Shown: positions 1 to 12,700 of the stretch, in pieces
How the letters are laid out: each line of letters starts with the position of its first letter
Numbering within the stretch: the first letter of the stretch is position 1
NCBI GenBank assembly: GCA_003008705.1
Contig: PDUO01000007.1
Coordinates: forward strand, 92,123-156,122
Source of the DNA: Pezicula radicicola
Taxonomy: Eukaryota; Ascomycota; Leotiomycetes; Helotiales; Dermateaceae
Length of the DNA stretch: 64,000 bases
Reading direction: 5' to 3'
Made by a program: the position numbers and the translations under genes
Notes under the pieces: generated by a model
The model's database searches: none
What the model was told of the DNA's origin: nothing
What the model saw: only the letters and a program-made list of their open reading frames with translations

Positions 1-138
1 GCGCTGGATAAAGACTGAGCAAGCATGTGTTGTTTCTGCAGACCGTTGGAGAGACTGAACTGGTATGCCGTGGGCGTAATGGGTTTGGAGGAGCAGAGCA
101 ACGAGGAATACGGTAATCATTCTCACTGTGGTTGACAT
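1..138 (-). CDS. Secreted protein, 5' end only (cut by window edge)
   Basis: The minus strand opens with ATG at 138 and stays open to base 1, giving the first 46 residues. They begin MSTTVRMITVFLVALLLQTH and then YAHGIPVQSLQRSAETTHAC. This is a classic signal peptide: a short charged start, a hydrophobic core and a small-residue cleavage zone near AHG. The mature N-terminus follows. The product is therefore probably exported through the secretory pathway. The rest of the gene lies outside the window, so neither family nor function can be named. The codons read cleanly and the start has an A-rich context (AAAAATG). Confidence 0.6.
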   Translation of the reverse strand, partial: MSTTVRMITVFLVALLLQTHYAHGIPVQSLQRSAETTHACSVFIQR

Positions 139-1870
139 TTTTGCTGACAGTTATGAGGAGCGATGTTGGACTTTTTAAGAAGAAGGGTTTGTAAAACGAG
201 TGTCAGAGTGCCGAAATTTATACTTGGCTCTGAGGAACAGAAAGCGAAGCATGAATGAGCGAACACATTCACACTTTATGCAATTCGAAGTCAATCACAA
301 CAACAGTCACTTTGTGATCCCTTCAGCTCCTCTTGACACTACTGGAAGGATTCAAGTGAAACTTTCCCCACGCAGCCAATTGGGGAAGTGAATAACCACA
401 AAATGTTACTCCATTTTTGTTAGGCTTCATTATGCAAACCAACTAGTATCCATTCTTCCTATGATGTGATCATCAGGCACGGTCTTGTTGGAGTTGTCCA
501 GGGCTTTTCCAGTCAGCAAAAGTGTCGATCTCACTGGCGCTTACATCAGCCAATGAAAACCCGTGTACACAGATTTTTGTGACAAGATCTCAATGGGGCC
601 AATTGGACAACGAGGCATGTGACAGGTGATGTGATGTGACCAAAGTACAGATGCAGGCGAGTCTCACGATAGTAGAGGACAGTATAGGTTGCGGAATCAC
701 CGGAGGCACAGAAAGTATTAGTTATGAGAGGTGAGATTTTAAGAAGACACAAGTAGGAGATAGTAGTAAGAGTAGGCGTGTATGGCTACAAAGAGCCCCA
801 AAATTGAAGACATGTGTAAAAGGAAGTTTTGATCATGTTTCTGACTTTCTATACATGCGTATTTGAAGTGACAGCCGGAAAGTCGAAAGAGGTTGTCTTG
901 AGGATATTATAATCACGTGATTATCGGTTAACGAGACCCGCCTCCTTTACGATGCATGAACGAGCTCAGGAATCGGTTATTCAAACCAAGTACATCATTC
1001 AAGTCATGGTACCCGGAAAGTAAGGTGTAAGAATCAAATGAGTTGTCCAGCATTTAACTGAAAAGTTAAGCGATTTATAAGCTTGTTAACATAAACTTTG
1101 AAGTACCTAGATCTAGGACTTAAGTGTTCTATCCTAATTCCTTTCTTTAAGCTCTGATGTATTCATATATAGCAAAATATTAAACAGTTATCTATACTAC
1201 ACTTTGTTTAACTCACTTGGATTATCTATCTATACGTTGCTTAGTGGAGGATGAATACTGACTGTGTGGCCCCTTCCTTAGCTTACGGAGGCCTTGTATA
1301 GTTAGAAAATTTGTAAAGTTTTAGCCTGCTGCCAAACACAAGTATGTATGTAGGAGTTAAAAACATTTATATGACATCTCTCTTTCATCAGTTACATTGA
1401 CTAAAAGGGCTACAACTAGCTCTCAGCGGTCTACTCAATGGCTTGTCACCAAAGCTCATTGAACCAATCCATACTGAGCATTGCTTTGAATATCTTCGCT
1501 CAAGTATTGTATGTTTAGGAGATATATTTCTAGAAGGTCCGCATGAGCACTCGATGCGAGGACAAAGTCCACTGAGAAGATATAGTATAACAGAGCTATA
1601 GGAAGTGGAATGAAATTGTGGTTTGGCAGGTAGCGACGAGGATCCCATCCATATCGCAATGCTCTTTTTTACATGGCAGCATAGAATACCTAGCCTTAAT
1701 TCAATTATAAAGTGGTTATATCTTTAGCTTGAGTATCATATCAGACAGCGCGGTAGAGTGATATTAGCTTCCCTGCTCTAGGCCCCTTTAGAGGTAGATC
1801 ACGTATCCAAACAGGGTATGTACAAACCGAGTTCCTTGTTATAAATATGCACTAGAAAAACAATATACAC
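139..1870. other. Intergenic stretch, no supported gene
   Basis: This stretch holds the upstream region of the secreted-protein gene and then an AT-richer part. A minus-strand open stretch at 1456-1659 reads rather protein-like (WDPRRYLPN, then a hydrophobic patch, then HADLLEIYLLNIQYLSEDI). It starts only from TTG and has no convincing splice partners, so at best it is another gene relic like those at 1871-2765. Confidence 0.4.
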
Positions 1871-2190
1871 CTACCCGTTCCTAGTAGTAACCCATTTCTC
1901 AAGGTCAGCCAACATAGTCTCCGTCATCTCCTTCTGCTCATCCTGATACACCGCATACTTTCCTTTTCCCAAAGCCTCAATCAGCTCAAACACTTTTGCA
2001 ATCATTTCACGAGCTTCAACATCTCTGCCCTGCTTCCAAGTAGCTCTCGCGATGATTCTCCTCCACCCTATCGCCTGTAGCGAGTCAATTCCAAGCCTTC
2101 ATCCAACCAGTCTCTAGCATGCGTCTCAGTCTCTATTAGCTCGGCAAACCAACCCGCCTTCCCCAAGAGAATGGACAAAGAGTGAAAATG
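1871..2190 (-). pseudogene. Broken gene relic with a one-base frame change
   Basis: Two adjacent minus-strand reading frames make one sensible protein fragment. The upstream part (about 2190 to 2090) reads HFHSLSILLGKAGWFAELI, then ETETHARDWLDEG. The downstream part (about 2090 to the TAG at 1871) reads GIDSLQAIGWRRIIARATWK, then QGRDVEAREMIAKVFELIEA, ending EKWVTTRNG. Each frame hits a stop where the other one makes sense, so a one-base indel is the simplest explanation. No start codon is visible and the flank is AT-rich. I do not recognise the family. It is most likely the 3' end of a decayed gene. Confidence 0.4.
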
Positions 2191-2457
2191 TGATAGATTT
2201 CATTTATTTTTTCTCTTGTATACCAGTGTACGTATTACTTTATCCTCATCGTCAGTGTGTCCTAGAATTCCATGCATAGTTGCAATACCCAACACGAGTC
2301 GGGTGTAGTGGATTGACTTGAGTATTTAATGTGCGACACAGTTATGTTTATAAATGGACAAATCGTGCAAGCATTTCAAAGGCTTTAGTAAGGGGAGTTC
2401 TGCGGCTTTTAACGTCGCGCGCATAATTTGAATTAACTTCTCTGACTATCCCTTCTA

Positions 2458-2766
2458 TGACTTCTTCTCAAGCTGCTCCATCTGCCGATCCTTCAAGTCG
2501 AAACTGTCCTCCTTTAACAGATTCTTATCATTGTAAATGAAAGTATCCCCCAGGACCTCCATTCCATTACCTAACTTGATATTGCATCCCTCGGTCTCAC
2601 AATACTTCAGATACTCCATGTGTGACTCTTTCTGCACTTCGTATGCCATTCAGTGAGTGATGTTGCCAGGCTTGAAGACCAAAGCAGGACACTGGCCCCA
2701 TAACATTATCTTCCAACCCACAATACTGGCTGGTTGAAGAGTAGGTGTGTTCACCAGTAGACTCTC
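2458..2766 (-). pseudogene. Gamma-glutamylcyclotransferase (AIG2)-like relic with in-frame stop
   Basis: Read on the minus strand, the segment gives LQPASIVGWKIMLWGQCPAL, then VFKPGNITH, a TGA stop, and then MAYEVQKESHMEYLKYCE in the same frame. It ends in FDLKDRQMEQLEKKS. The order LxPAxIxGYxxKLWGxYPAL - MAYEV - xETxxC - FDLKDWQMxxLE is what I know from small fungal AIG2/GGCT-like proteins. Those enzymes act on gamma-glutamyl dipeptides, or have unknown substrates. The N-terminal YGTLM segment is missing and the 5' side runs into AT-rich DNA, so the copy is truncated as well as interrupted. The TGA sits just before a Met codon and could come from CGA by a C-to-T change. The family assignment is from memory of the motif order. 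Confidence 0.55.
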
Positions 2767-2917
2767 TTTATAGAGATACTTATACAATATAAAAAGAAGC
2801 CTTACTAATGTAAACCTTTTAATAGTAGAATATACTAGTAATTTCTTTAGAGTATATCTTAGATCACTCTAAAATAATTTATAATATACAAGTAATAAAG
2901 TGGCATAATTATCTTAT

Positions 2918-5900
2918 CTAATCTAGAGGAGGAAGCGAATTATAAGGCAATGGAACTTTAAATACCTCCCTCACTGGCGTATTCTGCTCTCTGATAACCT
3001 CCAAAATCATGTCATTATTCTCAATTCGAAACGAGTAAATGCAATTATCTTCTGGTGCAGCCAAGGCGACGAACTGAGCAGATGACTTGGGTGCGTCCCT
3101 GATATTCAACGCAGACGGTAGACATCTGGGTGCCGTTGCATGGTCGAGGTTAAGCTTATACAAGCTCCCCGTGTCATTTAGCAATATGTACTCTGATCCG
3201 GATGCACAAGGAACGGCTGCTTGGAGCTTTCCATCTTGCGGATTCCATACGACGGAACCACCTGTCCGCGAGTGGACGAGGCTGTAATGTTTATTGGTGT
3301 AACCAGTCACGACTACTCGTCTTTTTTTATCATCATAAAATACTGCGGATAAGCCATGATCTTGGTCTGTCTGTTCGATTTTATCAGTCATGTGGTGCTC
3401 CATATCTGTTTTGGCAAGGAGTCGGAGACTTACTATTTCCTGCTCCCTTGTGAAGTTTCTGGGCCAGACCTCCTGAGATTCCAAGAGATCATAGAGGATT
3501 ATCTCAGTCTGGCCATTGAGTTTTCGTGTTGCGATTACCAATTTCTTGCCATCTCGACTGAAGTTCACGCGTTGGCTGTTGACATTGGCTTGGGTCGAGA
3601 GCATAACACTCTTTGGTAATCTACTGGAATTATTCACATCGTAAATAACGACCTCTCGGTCTGATCCAACAGCAACAAAGTTGTCGTCTAGAGACATTGC
3701 AATACTCTTTATTCCAACATTCTGTTTCATTATTTTATTCAGAAGGGGTTCTATGGTCGGATTGCTTGGTGCAACGCATAACCGGAGCATGTATTGGTTG
3801 TCCACCTATCGTGAGTTCAGCTCAGATCTCAAAATTACTCATGAGTCATAAATACCTTGTGTATTGCTGCAACTTTGTTTCTTCCCCCAGCCACAAACAT
3901 CACGTCAGGCACGGAAAACTTGTTCCAGTCCCACATCGAGATAGAAAGATCGTCTTGTGTTGGGATGATAGAAGTATAGACATGAGACTTGTCCCATAGA
4001 ATTAAAGTCCGCCCATCTGTCGAGAAACAGTATGATTGAAAAGTAGGTGGAGGTTTAGCTTTAGGAGTTTCAACCCGAGTAGACTTCTTTGATGTTTCAT
4101 GGAAAGTCCAACGAAGCGGGAATTTCTTTCTTCGACCTCGCTCCTTTTCTTCAACGCTTGGTGTGGTGCTGGTGCTCTGGCTGCCCGTTGAGATCCTTCT
4201 CGGAGACTCCCGATCTAGAGAGCCTGGTGAAGGAGTTAGGGGGACTGATGACTCGTTGTCGGTGCCGGAGAAAGTATCCGTAGAAGGTGAATCTGGGAAC
4301 CCGCGTGAAACCCACGAAATACGTAGAGTCTGCGGAGATTGTGTCGGGGTTAGAGGATGCGAAGGCTGTGAACCCTCTAACTCCTGAAAAGTATTTGAAG
4401 TCTCGGTTAAGTGGGCTAACCTGCCTGACAAATATTGGAGAGGTTCAATCATTCTTGCATGGGTGACCATGGTTGTTTGCAGTCTTTGCGGACATCGTGG
4501 ACAGTGTATTTGGAGTGCTTCAAGGCTGAGCAAGTTCGGGTTGTTGAAGATATGCTTCTAGAGTGGTTAGCTCCATTGAACACCTGCAAGGTTGACACTA
4601 GGGGATTATCAAGCGGAAGCGATTGCTGCAGTCCCCCTGTGGCTAATGAGCAGAAGAGCTTACCTGTTTGTTTGCATCTATTCGGCTCCTCAATTCATGT
4701 TCAGGTACTACATGTAGTTGTGGGCATCTCAACACATACGCTGTTTCTAGTGGTGGTTGTCCCTCGTCTAGTAAATCTTCGTCTCCATAACTAGACTCTT
4801 GTCGAATCCAAGACTCAATCTTCTCCTGAAGTCCTGTGGACAGCTTTCGTATCTCGCGATTGTAATCTACGAGCTTTCTTTGTCGACGCCCAAGAAAGGC
4901 ATGAAAAGATTCTAGGGATGTTCCAATTTGGGACTAAGGGTAATCATTAATAATTGGGAACTTCGTTGTCTGAAGAGACCGCCTTACAAGTGAAAGATCA
5001 GAAGTTCCTAGGTCCAGGCTCCAGTTATGTAGCAAGACAGTGATCGAGTACCTTTGCAGCATCGTGATTTCGATCTTCTCCACCAGGTCACCCACTTCAC
5101 TTTTGTAATCGCTGATATCTTTGCCGTCCAATTTGTCGGCCGACCATTGAATGAATCCAGCTTCGGCAGCCCAAAGCATATCAAACAAAGCCCAGAAAGG
5201 AGATTCGTGGTCCGCTCGAAGTAGTTCTAGTTGGTCCACAAAAGCGGATTTGATTTTCCCTGTTAAGGCAGGGCCGTACTATTTAGAGTTAGTGAATTTA
5301 AGGTATAGAACCCGAGGTATAAAATGGTTCCGCATACCAATACATCATGATTGTCGCGAAGTTCGCAACGGCCAGAAGCTGGAATATGCCACACAGAAGT
5401 AGGTCTAGGACCCTGGCGTATTTGGGACATCGCAGTTTGACATTTAGTGAGAATGAATTGCTCTAGGTCAATGCCATCGGCCTCGCCCCACCAGTCTTGG
5501 AGAAGTGTGCTGATTTCGTTCATCTCTTGGCCAGAGAAATCTTCATTTTACTTTCTCCGCAGTTGCAGGGCTCGCAGACCAGATAGCAGGACTCGCGCCA
5601 CAAAGTATCTTTGCGCGAGGTCCTCCTTGTCAAGCCGTGATCTTTGGTTGAGGACATAGTGGATTGTCATTAAGAGGATACGTGGTGGGAGGAGATAGGA
5701 AAGCGACTCAAGTGAGGGGCTGGACGACTGTGAGTAAGTACGTTGGAGATCGTAGATCACTTTCATCCAGACGAAGAAGCTGAAGGCATTCGCTGTCGAC
5801 GTTGAGCCTCCCACAGAGGCAAGCGCAAAGTGCCCGAGAACCTCCTGGACAATGGAACAAATATCGATCCGTGTTTGCAGGAGGATCCAAACCTTTGCAA

Positions 5901-6411
5901 GGACATCTTGCGGGACCATCTTGGCAGGTGGTTTTCATTACAAAATCGATTGAAGGTGTTGAGTGGCCGGAGAGATATTAGAAACATTGCATAAGTAGCC
6001 TGGAGAAACAAACCCTTTCCGGCGTTTTCAGGTTGCCAGAGTTTGTAGAGCCACCCGGGCTGAGGCTGAGACTTCGGATGGCAAATCCCAGGTGCACTTG
6101 GCTGCCCTCAAAATACCACTTATCTATTTGGAATTCGTGGCTCGTGGCTTGTATCTTCACCGAAGTGCACTGCTTCGCCCCAGTTGTCAAGAGTTTCTCT
6201 AGGTTACGAGGTTCTGCGCTTTTGTCTCATTGTCACACCACCTCCATCTGGACCACGGCAACTGCGCTGAGAACATTGCGTGGCTGAGTCTGCAAGCCAA
6301 AGCAGAGCACTGAATATATTGCCGTTTCCGGGAAGCGATAGTAGCAAGATGGAGACAAAGTAGTGCTCTGATTAACAAACGACATTGCTCCTCACGTTTG
6401 ATCTCAGGCAA
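2918..6411 (-). CDS. Multi-exon protein with WD40-like C-terminal half
   Basis: The last exon (3805-2918) and the one before it (ending 3856) are joined by a clear intron, 3806-3855. They encode a Ser/Thr/Pro-rich linker followed by repeats such as IAMSLDDNFVAVGSDREVVI and VNFSRDGKKLVIATRKLNG. These are degenerate WD40 blades, so a beta-propeller is likely. Upstream exons are visible near 4520-4950, 4980-5278 (YGPALTGKIKSAFVDQLELL), 5330-5540 and 5548-5919 (helical, starting MVPQDVLAKVW). Coding-like sequence continues to about 6190 or 6411, so the true start is uncertain and some introns are unplaced. Helical N-terminus, disordered middle and propeller is a shape common in large fungal signalling or incompatibility-type proteins, but no NACHT P-loop is visible. 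Function unknown. Confidence 0.6.
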
Positions 6412-6655
6412 TCTGGAAGTTCGAAGAGGAAAGAGTAAACGTTGTTCGCGGGGGGGGTTCTAGTTTCCAAAGAGCTTAAGCAACGGAATCAGATTGCCTG
6501 TTCTCAATCTCCCGAGCCGCGTTGAGGAATATCATTCACGATGCAAGTTACTGTGGCAGTCGCAACGAATTACGCTCAAATTCCCAATGCTATCATATAT
6601 GGGTTTAGACTCCCGCGTCGACACTAGCAACAATAAATTTGTAAAAAGAGAAAAA

Positions 6656-9045
6656 CTACTTGACCCAGGACCAAATCCAGCTCCTGATGGCTTCAGTCCT
6701 GTTCCATATCACCCGCGGTGTAGTAACTTGTATTCCTTGCTTTGATGCGTGTGTTCCATTCTTTGGCACGCCCTGAGATTCAAACGCATATGGGGTTGGA
6801 GGAATTTTGACTTTCGGAGGCGGACTTGTCAACCTGGTATCCTCGCTGACGCTTCTTCTCCATCCGCGTGGATTCCAACCATCTAGCTTTACATGGTATG
6901 CCATGACTATTACCAAAAATATTGGTATCTTTGGCAAAAGTCAGCTTACTCGAAGAAGCCAATGTGGTATTCTTACACTGATGTATGATGCCACGAAATC
7001 TGAAGGACTGAATGGATGAACACAGGCCCGCCAGCCATTGAAAAGTGCCAACAAACTGCATCCGGTGAATCCATATACAGCCTTGAGCCACTGTCCTCGA
7101 GACATGTAAGGATATTGTTGTTTGTTTCGGCGGTTGTAGGCCTGCTGGTTTATTCCCGCATTAGTGACTGCATCGTTGTGGCCTTTTGCAGCATCATCGA
7201 TACTAAAGTTCCTGGTATTAGCGTGCTAGGTCTTGATGCTTTGAGGATAAATTAGTCGCTGAACTCACCAACGGTAGAACTGGAGGTATGCTAGACATAT
7301 AACTGCGTATACAATTAATATGGATACTATAGAGTTTGTGGCTAGTCGTCCTAGTTGCTGTGCCGGCGTCTTGTTCGCTGCAAGGAATGCCAAAGCACCA
7401 AACAGCCAACTCACGAAAACAGCACCATGTGGTACCCCCAATGTCGTTCTCTCGAGCCTGAACTTAATGCTTTGCACAGGTTTGTACCGAGGCCAGACTT
7501 CTGAGATACTAGCAAGCATGAAGAAGTCTAGATGAAAGGTAGAGCGAGTTTATTCCCGATGTGGTCGCCGAGAAGATGAAGAAGGCGTTGAATAAGTGTG
7601 GCCATCCGTGAATGTTGTTGTGGACCGCTGCCAAGATGAAGACTGAATTCTGACCTGGAGTGATAGAACTGATAGCCAGATTGCGTAAATTCGGGTCTGT
7701 ATATGGGACATTGAACCCTACAACGAATGTACCAAGAGTGTACAGCAAAATGATTCTTAAACAAATCTTCCGAGTACTCATTTTAATGGTGTTGGTATTT
7801 TCCAAGTTTTGGCACTCAGCTGCAGTGACGGAAACTGTCTCGAATCCTATCATTGAAAATATGACGGTGGTGATGGCTGTCCACATCGCCAGGAAAACCC
7901 CTTTGTTGCCAGTGACAACAATTTCGTTAGTGATATTCGTGGTATTCGTTATAGTGCTGTGAATAGTCATGTTTTGCGATCGAAATCCGTAGGGGGCGTT
8001 GTATGTCCAGCCATGGCTGTTGTGTTGTGCCGGTTGAGATGCGCTTACTACAATGTTGAACATAATGAGACCGACGATGAAAAACATCTTGATGCACCCC
8101 TAGAAGACCTTGGAGTTAGGATTACTTGATATAGAAGAGGTAGGAGGTAAAAAGCAATTTCTATGAGTTGTGAAATAGGGAATAGATGTGTTTTGCAACT
8201 CACAGAACTAGCCGCAAACTTACGAAGATGTACTCGAGTCTGCCATACCATAGCACAGGAAGACAATTAATAGCCAAAATAACGACAAGGAATATCAATA
8301 CCCAGACGGCGGGATTAATGTCCTGTCCCACTTTCCAGCCAAGACTAGTGTCTGAATATTGCACGGTGTTTTTCAGGTACCCTTCGTCGAAATGAAAGTT
8401 CCAGAGCTGCGCGACAGCTAGAACTTCAGCTGCGACGATAATCAACCACGAAAACCTAATATTGGTCAGTTTGATCACTAATCATGCTCTGCAGTCAACC
8501 TACCAGGACATCCAGCCTGCCGCATATCCTACGCCGACCTAAAGGATCTCGGAGTTAGCGTTGCTTGACCCAGCAAGAAATCATAGAGTAGAGAGGCTAC
8601 GAGAACATGTATACATCCAAGAACCGAGCTGGAAAGACGAATACGCTTCCTTGAATCGGAAATAGTGCAGTCATCTCTCCCAACGAACCCATTACACACC
8701 ACATTACCGAGCCTGCAAGTAGGTATGCAATGGTCGCGAGGCCTGGGCCGGCTAGATATATGACTTTTCCGCTCTGCAAGAACAATCCTATACCGACACA
8801 TGCAGAAAACGCTATCATGTTCACATGGCGCTCCTTGAGATCTCTCCTAGAATATGGGTCAGCAACCACATGGACCACAAGACGGAATGGTGCAAATACC
8901 TGAGTTCAGTTTCAGGAAGCAGCACATCGTAGCCTGGTAGTGAATCATGACTGGGTCTTTGTGATGAAGTGACGGGAGATAGTTGGGTTTGGGCTTGGGC
9001 TTGATCCTCCTCCGAACGATGGATCTGCAGTTCTAGGTCGCTCAT
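6656..9045 (-). CDS. Amino-acid permease (APC superfamily, fungal YAT type)
   Basis: Plasma-membrane transporter for amino acids, driven by the proton gradient in characterised relatives. ATG at 9045 starts a cytosolic N-terminus. Exon 1 ends at 8900 and exon 2 begins at 8846 with RRDLKERHVNMIAFSACVGI, the standard entry into TM1; it continues with AGPGLATIAYLLAGSVMWCV and LGEMTALFP, the family's conserved TM1-TM2 block. Later exons (8478-8226, 8090-7510, 7519-7265, 7200-7000, 6937-6656) encode further membrane spans. These include FSMIGFETVSVTAAECQN, which matches the TM6 to loop region, and the C-terminal stretch with the GHND and PYMSRGQWLKAVYG segments. The tail ends SWIWSWVK. At least six introns are needed. 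Substrate cannot be told. It is divergently placed from the patatin gene. Confidence 0.85.
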
Positions 9046-9781
9046 TTTGAATGATTTTCACTCTGCAGCTAATGACGGCAAAGATATTTGAAAGACATGA
9101 CTGAGAGTAAAGGGTGGGTAAGAAGGAAGAGATAAGTGTTTAAGTCCTCCTTGAATGTCTATGGCCCTAACAATAATCACGCCGTCGCTAAGTGATGAGA
9201 GCCTCAGCCAAGTTTTTGTTGCCGCCTCTGGCTCTTAAAATAAACCAGCTGCACTTGCAGATAGAAAACCTTCACGCAGAGCGCATGCAACCACCAGCAG
9301 GCCTTTTTGGCCTTCAAACTCGTAAGGCTGGGCGATTTTGCAGCAACGACATTGGATACGACTCCATTCAGCTGTATATGCACTATTCCGACACATTAAT
9401 TCAAATACACAATGAAGATCTGACAAATTTTGGGAAATTAGTGGGTTTTGTGTACCCAGCTGGAGATTTAGAAGTACAGCTGAACATGCGCCCTTGCGTC
9501 GAACAGGAGCTGTTGCCTACTCTGCCTTCATAGTGTGTCGCACAGCAAACACAGTCGGGCACACCAATTCTTAATTGAGAAAACATGTTTCAGCCTGTGA
9601 GTAAGCCTTGCTCAAAACAGCCCTATGTTCGAGGGAAAGGGTCTGACGAGCTGGTGGCTTTGCTCGTCTTCGGGCCCTTCAGACCAGGTTGCTGCAAGAT
9701 TATCCTCTAGGAAAGCATATCTTCTTGACACAAACTCCAGAATCTGTACAAACTACGAAAGCTGCGAAAATTCAACAGAAA
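9046..9781. other. Divergent intergenic region between permease and patatin gene
   Basis: Shared upstream region of two genes pointing away from each other. An ATG-started plus-strand ORF at 9195-9533 (112 codons) lies here. It has no recognisable domain or splice partner and I do not count it as a gene. The frame that later enters the patatin gene is open from about 9645 but contains no ATG before 9782. Confidence 0.5.
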
Positions 9782-12700
9782 ATGGTAAGTCTATGGACCC
9801 ATGTCCGACGAAGACTTGGACGGCTGAGGTGGCTGATTGGAATTGTTTTCCCATAGGAGCTGCCTACATCGTCTCAATGCCGTACCTGCAAATCTGTTGT
9901 CAAGATCCACGACCTTCGCCAATGTGCATGTGGTAAAGCAAAAAACCAGCCGTATTTCTGCTTTCGTCATTGTCGATTCTGTCGAACCTCTGAATTCAGC
10001 AGAACAGAATGCACCAACGATGAGGGCCATGCCACATGTTATGAACGCCAGTATGAAAATCCTCTTCTTCCAAGTTTACTTGACTTGGCAATACTGACCC
10101 AGCGATTTTCCAGCCTACCCCGCGAAGACGATCCTGAGGACCCTCACGTACCTCTTGATCCGTTACGAAAGCTCTACGTGGATGCTGTCACATACTCTGA
10201 GGGAAATGAGATCATCCAGGATAGACTACACGAGCAAGACCGTGTTGCACAGTGGTTTACGATCAGGAGCGACATCTCAGGAAAGGGTGTTCCTAGGCTC
10301 AATGTAATGGACAGGTTTCGCCATCTCTGTAACCCTGGAGCCTTACCCAACGAATACAGTTTAAGGCAGTTTCCTGGCTTTGTTTCGTTCATTGGAGACA
10401 CCGGGATAGGAAAGTCTACGCTGTTGAGAGCGATGATATTGATGGGGTATCTTGATCCTTCCGGTACTCAGTACAAATTTGATGAAACTTCCTTGGAGGA
10501 AAGAATCGCTGGGCTCCGCAACGCACTTGGTCAGAATGCTTATGGCCCGGTATCAAAGTCCGGAAGTGTGGACCACATCACCGACCCCACGAGTTTCGGC
10601 GTACACCTTTACAGAGATATTGCAGTTCCCATAAGCAACGAGGCAGATGGCAATCAGCTTTCTAGGGATACACCGATTCTCTTTGCGGATTGTGAAGGTT
10701 TTCGAGCTGGTCTAGCATTAACGAATGCTGAGCGAGCGGATTCGAAATTATCTTCCTCAAATCTCATAATGGACTTGCCAATTACCGCCAAGAGCTATGG
10801 CAAGGATGGAAAAGACGGCGTTGATCTTTTCTACGCGAGGTTCCTTTACACCATCAGCGATGTTGTAGTCATGGTAATGAGTGGAGATAGTGAACTTTTC
10901 CCTGATATGCAAAGGCTTTGCGAATGGGCAGCATCTGCTGTTTACCAGTCCGTAAACCATATAGCCCAGAAAACACTGATCATTGTTCGCAATAAGGCCA
11001 CTTTTGATCATGAAGCTCTTTACGAGGCAAAAAAGCTCAAGGAAAGCCTCTTCACAAATTTGGAAAAGCTCTGGAAAGGCTCCCCGGTTCTAGAAAGTTT
11101 TAGAGACGATTTTAACAGCAAGCAAAACACGTACGAGCACAAAATTCATGACAATGATGATCTTCTACACAAATTCTTCTCAAAGGTACGAGCGTGTAAC
11201 ATACCGGATACTAGAACGACGCCACTGCACAAAACTTTTGAGCAGTATCAAGATTTGAGGCACCAAATTGTCGATTCTTCACGACGAAGTCAGTTGTTGA
11301 GATCAAAGAACTGGATGCAATACAATGTACCAATGCTGTCCCATATTCTCAACCATGCATTTGAGCATTTTCGAGCCTCAGATGAACCGTTTGACTTCTA
11401 CAAAGCCGCAAGGAACGACAATCCTAACCCGGTGTCTGTGTCTGATCATGTATCAAATTTTATCCGACATTTGCATTTGCTGCCAAAGTTTCCTCCGGAA
11501 ATGATTTCCAAAGTTATCGCTATCTGCCTAGTGACCTGGACGCTACGAAACTTTGGTCTGGGTAGGTGATACCTTTCCTAATAGGTTGTTGACTTGTACT
11601 AACCTCAAGTAAGTACGTGAACCAGACGAGATATTCAATAGGGAGCTCAAGATCTGGTGCGAAGAGGGTATCCAAAAGTATAGAGAAAGGGATCAGGGAT
11701 GTGGGTTCGTACTTAACAGAGGGGGCCCTTGCATTAACAAGCGCCCAACTCACGAGTATGAACACTGTGACGAGAAGGGAAACAGAGCACCTGGCTTCTT
11801 CGACGAATCACAGAAGCTGAGCTCAGACACAATCTCATTGATCCACCGTATTTTCATAGACGAGTATCGGAGGCTCTGTACTGACCAGGATGGGATATTT
11901 ACATTGCCGAGGCCAGAACAGGCGCGACAGCTGCGAGAGACAAGCATGCAGGAGTACAAACACTACTGGGGGAATGTCCAGAGCAATAAAACGTGTCTTG
12001 GTTGCCTGCAAGCAGTTCCAGATCACATCCTCGAATGTGGGCATGGTTTCTGCGCTCGATGTGTTCAGGAGCTCGGGAAGACCTCTGAATACTACGAATA
12101 TGGATGGGTTGTGAATAGCTGCATTCTCTGTCAGTCGTCTTGGCAAGATGGTAGACATTTATTTCGTCTTCATCCGATCTGCGCTGGAGTGAGAGCACTT
12201 ACCCTGGACGGTGGAGGCATTCGAGGTATTGTTGAAATTTCGTTGCTTGAAAAGCTTCATTCCGCAATTGATCTCGATGTTCCGTTGCGCGATTGTTTCG
12301 ACCTCATCGTAGGGACTAGCACTGGTAAGCCCAAGCTCTAGATCATACTATTCCGCACATCGTACCTTTTTCAAATTACGAAACTATGAGTACACCTCAA
12401 CCTTTCACTGACATTCTTCAAATTGATAGGCGGCATCATTGCCTTAGGGCTCGCAACGCTACCTGCCAGCTTGTCTATTCAAGCCTTGAAAGAACAATTT
12501 CTGGCATTAGCAACGAAGACATTTGAGATGAGAAGGGGGCAGATCACAACACTAGATTACTTTAAAGTAACGTCCGCAATATTCCTAGTGTTGCGGATTT
12601 GGGACAGCGTCTATCGTACAACCCCACTGAGAGAAGGCCTGAAGCGACTTATTAATCCCGACAGGAAACTTTTCTCTGCCGGTCGCCGCGAAATTAGGGT

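Noticed and set aside
200..391. 63-codon plus-strand ORF near the left edge
   Set aside because: It starts in the upstream region of the secreted-protein gene on the other strand, reads poorly, and has no splice partners.
9195..9533. 112-codon plus-strand ORF between permease and patatin gene
   Set aside because: No domain, no splice sites, weak start context, and it lies inside a divergent promoter region.
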